From Ottelia alismoides (Eukaryota; Streptophyta; Magnoliopsida; Alismatales; Hydrocharitaceae), in NCBI GenBank assembly GCA_037367405.1, contig JAZKJV010000295.1, positions 496,001 to 560,000 of the forward strand: DNA of 64,000 nt, given 5' to 3'. The position numbers were made by a program, and so were the translations under genes. The notes under the pieces were generated by a model. It did not search any database and was not told where the DNA came from. It saw only the letters and a list, made by a program, of their open reading frames with translations. Of this stretch, positions 57,411-64,000 are shown one piece after another (the first letter of the stretch is position 1; each line of letters opens with the position of its first letter).

Positions 57411-57905
57411 TATCCCCTATACTTAGCTTGATCTATGTCTACATGATCATAGAGAAAAAGAGAAGACAACTTGTAATGAGTATAGAAAAGCCTAAGGAAT
57501 AACAAATAAGGAATAAATAAGAAGTCAGTCGTCCCCCTGTACTTAGGATCAACTAATCCTAAGTATAGCAGATTGTACACAAGGCATGGAGGGTCAAGGG
57601 TGGGAATGAACATATCACACTCAGACTGTCTCCCCCTATACTTAGGGTAAGATATCCCTAAGTATAGATGAAAAAAAGATATAGTGGAAGGGACCAAAGA
57701 ATGAATACTCAGAGTGCACAACCCCCTATATTTCGGACAAAGTACATCCCAAATACAACAGTGAAGAAGTGGTGATGCCTTTAGGGAGAGAAGGAAAAAT
57801 GAAAACGAAAAGAAGAAAAAATAACAAGAAGAAATATCACTCAACTCATCCACCTCCCCTGTACATAGAACATAGTACATCCTAAGCAAGGCAAAACACA
57901 CAGAA
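57411..57905 (-). repeat. Array of hairpin-forming units, element 2
   Basis: Five units spaced 90-134 bp. Arms on the plus strand: CTATACTTAG (57417-57426, partner decayed); CTGTACTTAGGAT (57537-57549) with ATCCTAAGTATAG (57556-57568); CTATACTTAGGG (57636-57647) with CCCTAAGTATAG (57656-57667), 12 of 12 paired; CTATATTTCGGA (57726-57737) with TCCCAAATACAA (57747-57758), 9 of 12 paired; and a decayed unit near 57857-57885. On the sense strand the 3' arm runs into GGGG or GGGGG. The 202-codon minus-strand frame over this array (57410-58018), with recurrent KYRG, is a by-product of the repeat and not a gene. Confidence 0.75.
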
Positions 57906-58399
57906 TGAGGTGGGTGAGCAAAAATGGTAGATGGGAGGAAAAAAACGAAAGTGGATATGCAAAGAAGTAGATGTACAGAGATCAAGAAGCTCAAAAGCGA
58001 ATCTTCTTGCGTGATCACTGAGGAATGGATCTGATAAGGTGTAGGTCCATATCGGGGTCATCAGCAGACACTAAATCGATCAAGATCAACCTGATGGAGG
58101 CCTTCAACAATCTTAAAATGGAAAGGCATGAATTGCTTAGTGGGAGTAGTGCGGTCGTGTTCAGCATGGGAAGTCTCTACTAGGTCATCATCAAAAGGCC
58201 TGAATTCCTCGATGAAAGCAATAAGGTCAAATTCAACCTCTTCATTATCGACTATGTATGTCCTTCGCTCTAAGGTGTCTATAGTGTAAATACTGTAGAT
58301 GTCATCAACATACAGTCACTCACCAGAAGAGGGAACTCCAAGGTCTGTGCTTTCTGAGCCTTCCTCACTGAAGAGGAATCCTCAGGTCTCAATATCATC

Positions 58400-58880
58400 C
58401 ATCAAAAAGCAAACCTCTATGATATCATCATCAAGGTCAAAGTCATCAGGATTAGCTAACTCATGCACACTCTCATGGGATACAAGTCTCTGGTCAGTGG
58501 TGGGTGAAGTGGTCAACACATCACTCCCTACATTAGAATGGAAGTGAATCTCTCCATATCCATAATCAACAGCTCTCGCAGAGGTGAGGAAAGATCATCC
58601 TAGGATGATTGGCGGATGCTTCATAGGGATGGAGGTCTCCATGGGAAATACGATAAAGTCAACAATGAAGCTCATACCCTGAATCTAAACGAGAACGTTC
58701 TCTAGAATACCACCCGGCCTCTTTATTGATCCATCAACAAATTGTCTAATCATCCTGGTCTTCTTCAGATACCCTGGGTGAATAGATTGTACCAATGAGA
58801 AGGGTATTATGTTAATTTAAGCACCAACGTCAAGGAGAGTGTGATCACATGGATGGTCAGAGATGGTGCAACTCACACAA
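58400..58880 (-). pseudogene. Retroviral-type aspartic protease remnant (element 2)
   Basis: Minus-strand reading gives HPCDHTLLDVGA (equivalent to the active-site LLDxGA region), IPFSLVQSIHPGYLKKT, FVDGSIKRPGGILENVLV, GMSFIVDFIVFPMET, and IILG followed by a stop and SFLTSARAVDYGYG. The layout and ILG motif match plant gypsy proteases that process the gag-pol polyprotein. At least three in-frame stops are present, so it is dead. An acidic segment follows (DFDLDDDIIEV, 58400-58450). Confidence 0.7.
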
Positions 58881-59290
58881 AGTGTAACAATGTTCCCTTT
58901 CCTAATGTATGGACGGTGAGAAATACGTATGCAGTAGCCATGGTCAAAATGTGTTGCTCAGATCTGCTCATTCGCTTTCTCTTCTTGGGTTTAGGACTAG
59001 ATAATTGAGTCATGGCTAGGCAAAGTGGAGATTTAATGATCTCATAAATAGCTACCACCACTTCTGGTTCAGTTAACCTTTTTTTGATATTTTGGATCTC
59101 CTCCATACAAGGGAGAAGATCAAAATCATCATCTACACAAGGATGACCAAGAGTAGTCTATACAGTATCATCATTGGGGTCAAGTGTGGGAACTGTCATT
59201 TGTGTGTGTGTGGTCAAAGGATCTGACAAGTGTGTCCTCTCCTCACAAAATGGTTCGACCAGGTCTCTCCCACAATCTTTTTGTATTTTT
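58880..59290 (-). other. Decayed gag-protease spacer of element 2
   Basis: Contains a short minus-strand frame with SSPKPKKRKRMSRSEQH, a basic stretch often found upstream of the protease in such elements. No domain can be assigned. Confidence 0.35.
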
Positions 59291-59750
59291 AAAATTTTCT
59301 CATTTTTTGTATTTTGGGCGATTGCAAGCTCTCATCAGAATCCTCAATGAACCCATATCATTAAAAGGTGAAGCGAAATTGTGGCTTTTATTTATACTAG
59401 TGAGATCATCAATCCTCTTCTTCATCTTCTCCATCATCTACGTCAAGTGCTCAAGAGTGGACTCCATGAGAGGTGACTCCAACAGCTCAGTATCAGGTGA
59501 GTGAGGTGGAGGAAAATGTGAGGGTGGTGATGGATAAAAGTCCGAGGCCTGAAACTGTGGCTGAGGTGGATATGTACAAAAAGAAAAGTCAGGAGGAAAG
59601 TCCTCCTAATAAAATTGAGGTAGACTGACTGGAGGAAATGAGGGATCTTTAAGTCCACATAAAAATCACTCCAGCCGACCATCTCCGAAACAAAAGAAGG
59701 TGATCGAGAGAGCACATAGGTCAAATCAAGGTATAAGAGAAAAATGCACA
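59290..59750 (-). pseudogene. gag C-terminal remnant (element 2)
   Basis: Minus-strand reading gives a proline-rich segment (YPPQPQFQASDFYPSPPSHF) followed by ESTLEHL, a stop, and MMEKMKKRIDDLTSIN, a coiled-coil-like stretch resembling the end of gag in Athila/Tat-type elements. The capsid domain and any zinc knuckle are not recognisable. The assignment rests on position and composition. Confidence 0.4.
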
Positions 59751-60979
59751 AATGCACAGAGAAGATTGAGTATGCACAAACACAAACAACTACACAAAAC
59801 AAACCCCTCAATTCATCTACTCAACACAATGAAGACCGTGAAAGTTCGATCCTTTTATCTTTTCGAGTTTAGAGTTAGGTGATAATCACAAAGTTGCACA
59901 AGCATGTAGGTAGGCCTAGGATTGGGGCATTGATCCTTAGTCTGTATGTATGAATAAAATGCACAAATAATGAGGGGGTTACTCTCCGAGACAAATATAT
60001 TCTTTTTTATTTTTAAGGTTGAGTAAACTTAGCAGTCTCAATTTTGTTGGTTATCACTTTATTTGTATTTTAAACAAGAATGCACAAACCTAACGAGGGA
60101 TCAATTCTTTTTAGCTCCTAGGTGATGAAAATCAAAGCGAAATTGATGTTGAATGCTAAGTAGAAATGTTCCCCTTGCTTATAGCTCTCTTCATGCAAGG
60201 ATCCTAAGCAGAATTGAAACCTATCTATATGCAAATGCAATCCGATGAAATCTTCCTAAAATAATAGTTCCTATTAGCATGAAGCACCATATGCCAACTA
60301 TCCATGTATGAGAACAAAAGTTCGGTCTTTGATGCCACTCAGTGCCAGCTACGACGGGTCCTGCAAGAGCTGTATGTGACCTCTCTCGGCACGCAGTCTC
60401 AAATCTAAATAGTCAACAATTATGATTTGACTAAGCCTAAAATGATCAATAGGTACATACAAATATATTAGGGATTTTGACCTTAATCTATCGAGTAAGC
60501 AAATCCAAAGCTAGGGCTCAATCACACAAAACAAATGAAAATAAAATCAGAAAACAAAGAAAACTAAAAGCGATGAAAAATTCACCAAAAACCAACGAGG
60601 CCCCCAAGGGAACAATCCCTAAGGTAGTGGACCTCATGAAGGTTGAAGTGTCCTGGAGAGTCCTAAATTATTACAAATAATGTCTCTCTCATTTAAATTA
60701 CAAATAAAAATAAAACAAAATAAATTACATGCTAGAGTGCACTGTCTTCAAAAATCCTCCGGGTCTTCCTCTGCTGCTAGGTCAGAAGCCTAAGCCTACT
60801 TCACGTGGGTGCATATGTGCCCCTAGGAGATCCTCCCTCGATTCACGGTCCTCGCAACAAAGTTAAGCAAGAAGGAGATTATACATTTCACAAAATAATA
60901 TCAAATAGAATAAAAACTAAATAAAGGAAAAATATAGACAAAAGAGACAAGGAGACACAAATAACAAAGTTAATCTATG
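59751..60979 (-). other. Leader region of gypsy element 2
   Basis: Sequence between the gag remnant and the primer-binding site. The 60200-60560 part matches the leader at 4440-4640 of the first gypsy copy. No intact reading frame. Confidence 0.45.
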
Positions 60980-61000
60980 CGGCGTCAGCAACAATGCCAT
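60980..61000 (-). other. Primer-binding site of gypsy element 2
   Basis: The minus strand reads ATGGCATTGTTGCTGACGCC right next to the 5' LTR end. About 13 of 18 positions agree with the TGGCGCCGTTGCCGGGGA-type site known from plant Tat/Athila-like elements. Confidence 0.55.
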
Positions 61001-64000
61001 TTAATAACGGAGGTTTTACGAGGGTCTAAAATATCCTCACTAGAAAGCGAAAAAGTACCATTGAGGCGACCACTCATGAAACCTCATGTCAATCAACAAT
61101 TAACCCACAATAAATATAACAATAAAAGCAAAAACACATGTGGAGTTAAAAATTTATTATAATTCTACAATTGTGTTAATAGGTGTAAGTATGTGTGGAG
61201 TATCGAACACATGGAGCAAACATGATAGGTTTGACAATAAATACCCAAAATTTGTGTTCCTCTTGTCTAAGTGTTTTGTGTGTTTTTGATGTTATACTTT
61301 TTTACCTATTTTAATTTTATATTTTTTTAATAGTTTTAAATTTTACAGTTTTCTATTTTCTTTTCATATTTTCTGATTTTTAATTTCTTTTTCTTTTTAA
61401 AAATATAATATAAGAATATATAAAGCTATATATACCATACAAGGTAATATATTTATAAAAGCAACTAAAATAAATGAAAATTAGAATATTAAATCTTTTT
61501 GTGTTTTAAATATTTTTTTACTATTTTTGTGATTTTTAGATAATTTTGCTAATTTTAATATATTTTTATAGTCAAAAATATCACAAATAAGGGACTCAAT
61601 AAATAGGTCGAATTGTTTTGGAAATTAAAAAGAGGAAATAAAGTCAAAATTTTCCAAAACTATATGTAATTAATAATATATAATAAAAACACAGAGAAAT
61701 GTATTTTTGGAATTTTGGGAATTTTCCAGATTTTTATAAAGGATTTTGGAGCTTTTTAATTTTTATAAGTTTTCTTTTTCTATTTTTAGTGATTTTTATC
61801 TAAAGATTCAAAATACTAAATTAAGAGAAATATACTTTTTTTAGGAATTTATCAAAATGTTTTTCTATTTTTTGGTATTTTATTAATGAAACAGGAACAA
61901 AAACCTATTTTTTATTTTTAATAATTACTAAAAGTGTCTAGAATTGAAATACAAAAATATGACGTGGATCTAGATGCAAGCAAGCACTTAACCCTATTTT
62001 CTGAGAAATTTTAAAGCAAGGATGATATTTTTAATAAATACAAAACATACATAAAAAATAATGAACTAGCATGGGCAAAATGCAAATAAAAATAAAGGAA
62101 GGGAATAAAATACAATTTTCCCAAAATATATAACTAATATTTAATATTTCAATACTACATAAAAATACAATCACTTATGAGGGTATATATGCAAAATCGC
62201 CACTCACATGGGACCGTACGTGAGTGATGTTGATTGGACCAATATGTAAATAAAATGAAGACAAGGGGTCCAATGCAAGTTTACCAAAAATATAAAGAGT
62301 TTAAAGTATTTACAAGACCAAAGCGACACAAATGAGGGGGGGAACTGCAAAATACCCCACTCAGTGCGTAATGAGACAGTCCAGATGCTCCACATGCCAC
62401 ATGTTGTACACGCATCTCACGATGACAGTTCAATGTCCAATGGCTGAGATTAGATCCTATGTCGGATCTGACGGTCCTGACGTAGCTCGATTGGACGATG
62501 GCTGCTATCCTGGGAAACTTGATCTTGATCCAACGACTGGCGAGCAAGGTGGAAGAACTCTTGAAGTACTCACCAAAGGCGAGGTCCGATCCACCGTTGT
62601 GCACTGCTCTGACCACATGCTCGCCTACCGATGGTTTCTTTTTACTTTTGCGACTCCCGCGAAGCATCAACGTACTTCAAAATGGTCCGGAGCCCACTAA
62701 GGAGGGCTCTGGAGCTCGAAGACGCTCATGCACCTGGAACTCCTTCTCCTGGTCTGATCTTTAGCCCAGGTGGGCTCCTGACTGGGTCAACCTGCTCAAA
62801 ACAAAAAAGGGGTTCAAGAGCAAACTGCCTCGACCCTATTAGAGGGGAATGGAAGGGGAGTAGGGCGAGGCGGCGAGGTCTCCAGCGAGGGTGGGGGAGC
62901 AGACCTCAAATGGCCAGATTGGGGGTCGATCTAGGTGGTTGTGTGGCGGAACGCGGTGAAGAAGTGACGTGGAAGGGAATGAGGTGGTTAGTATTGGTCG
63001 GAACGACAGTGGTATGATGAAATGGAGCAGTCGGAGCTCGAAATCTCCGGCAAGGCTTTAGTTCCTAATCTAAGCTAGAATGATGAATTAAACAACAAAA
63101 AAATCATAGAATTAAACCTAAGGGTACGATGCAGCTATAATATAGAGAAAACTAACCTCAAATGGCTAGAAGCCATGAGATTAAGCTCTACGGTGAGCCT
63201 TTCGGAAGATGGTGGGAAACCATCTTTGCACCACCTTCCTCATTGCAAGAATGGTCGGCGAAGATTCCTATCATGACACTCTAGACCTAGGGTACAAACT
63301 ATGGGAAGAAATCGATGAAGGAAAACCAAAATAAAGAATGGTGGAGGAGGAGTATACATATCGGCAACAGAGGGAAAGAGTTCGAGGGAGAATCACGGGC
63401 GCATCGATGATCCAGTACCCAAGGAGAAGGGTCGATGTGGATGTAGGATGAACACGGACAACGACTCAAGAAGGGATTGATCCTCCTCAAGCCCTCTATC
63501 ATGAGATAGAAAATCGAGAAGGAGAGGGGCGCGTCTGATAAGGAATATGGTTTAGGTCAGTCAATTGACCAAGGTCAATCCACAATGCAATCTAGTTGGT
63601 CCATGTGGATCAACAAGGAAAAACCAGCCCAAAAAAATGATTGTGAATTCAATATTAAATACTAAATGATTTTATTGTTTTTAAGTTATAAAATAAAAAA
63701 AAATGTTTATTATTTTATGTATTATTTTAATATGATTTTTTTTTACAAGTTAGTTTTTAGGGTTTGATTTATAGGTATATTTACCTATGTTTGAGTATTT
63801 TATTTTTATTTTGTATCTTCGATTTTATTTTTTTATTTTATTAATGTATATATTTATAACTTATTTTTATATACATGGATATATTTTTATTTTATTTTTT
63901 TATATAACATGTACACTTAAATAAATAGGTATATTTATTATATAGGTATAAGTATAGGTATTTCATCTATTTAGTTTTATATACTATTTTATTTTTGTAT
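61001..64000 (-). repeat. 5' LTR of gypsy element 2, cut by the window end
   Basis: About 3.0 kb aligning with 51869-54870. It includes the GC-rich part (62340-63620), with CTGACGGTCCTGACGTAGCT and GATCTTTAGCCCAGGTGGGC counterparts of 53350-53480, and the start of the T-rich part. Open frames of 120-130 codons in the GC-rich region (for example 62631-63017 plus) are disrupted in the partner LTR and are not annotated as genes. Confidence 0.75.

Larger units (their letters stand above)
51869..64000 (-). mobile_element. Gypsy element 2: large deletion derivative nested in element 1
   Basis: In minus-strand order: partial 5' LTR (64000 to 61001, continuing beyond the window), primer-binding site, leader (about 59.8-60.98 kb), gag remnant (59.29-59.75 kb), protease remnant (58.40-58.88 kb), hairpin array (57.41-57.90 kb), T-rich 3' region, polypurine tract and 3' LTR (55508 to 51869). 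Only about 0.5 kb separates protease from the hairpin array, so reverse transcriptase, RNase H and integrase are gone. It sits inside the integrase of element 1. The candidate target duplication on the left is GATAA (51864-51868); the other side is off the window. Confidence 0.75.

Noticed and set aside
57410..58018. A 202-codon minus-strand frame with recurring KYRG
   Set aside because: It lies exactly over the hairpin array; the repeated residues come from the CCTAAGTATAGGGGG nucleotide repeat, and the protein is a low-complexity mix with no domain.
62281..63017. Open frames up to 129 codons on both strands near the right end
   Set aside because: They lie in the GC-rich part of the 5' LTR of element 2 and are disrupted in the partner LTR.
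1..64000. CRISPR array, rRNA operon or bacterial-type operons
   Set aside because: No regularly spaced identical repeats, no rRNA motifs, and gene structures are plant transposon-like with introns.

Overview
The window looks like repeat-rich nuclear DNA of a flowering plant with a large genome. The evidence is the element families: a CACTA (En/Spm) transposon with plant-type TNP2 and Transposase_24-like genes, long-LTR Ty3/gypsy elements, RTE-type LINEs, Mutator-like (MULE) and hAT-like elements, and a small copia-type LTR element. A monocot is plausible but not proven. I found no intact host gene, no rRNA, no convincing tRNA and no CRISPR. Almost every open reading frame longer than 100 codons is transposon-derived or a chance frame; only two transposase genes look intact. 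All comparisons were made by eye.

Layout: 1-183 is a CACTA-like terminus and 520-1170 a decayed TNP2 fragment. 1.6-2.9 kb is a direct duplication and 3.2-4.0 kb a strand-asymmetric CA-rich tract. 4.1-8.9 kb is the leader plus LTR of a minus-strand gypsy element, and 9.5-12.8 kb is a solo LTR of the same family with a perfect 5-bp target duplication. 13.5-19.5 kb holds two same-orientation RTE LINE copies, the first lacking its reverse transcriptase. 19.6-20.5 kb holds two hAT-like MITEs. 21.7-25.4 kb is a small copia-type element split by a 2.5-kb solo LTR. 26.1-26.3 kb is a foldback MITE. 26.7-32.1 kb is an apparently complete CACTA transposon. 34.7-34.9 kb is a short relative of it. 36.1-42.5 kb has MULE termini, a PRP17 (CDC40) gene fragment and a 4.9-kb MULE with about 90-bp terminal inverted repeats and a broken transposase gene. 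42.6-64 kb is a nest of long-LTR gypsy elements.

The gypsy nest reads on the minus strand. Element 1 keeps the end of its integrase (51.1-51.9 kb), a 3' untranslated region (48.6-51.0 kb) and a 3' LTR (about 43.6-48.6 kb), which contains a foreign 2.5-kb LTR. Element 2 (51,869 to beyond the window end) lies inside element 1's integrase. It has a 3' LTR, 3' untranslated region, protease and gag remnants, a primer-binding site and part of the 5' LTR, but no reverse transcriptase or integrase. Both elements carry an array of roughly 100-bp units, most containing an inverted repeat that would form an RNA hairpin followed by a polypurine-like run. I consider this the most unusual structure here.

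Functionally, the CACTA element is the only plausible autonomous mobile element. Its two minus-strand genes would supply a catalytic transposase and a terminal-repeat-binding or accessory protein able to act on the sub-terminal repeats shared with the nearby short copy. Everything else appears to be decayed or non-autonomous.
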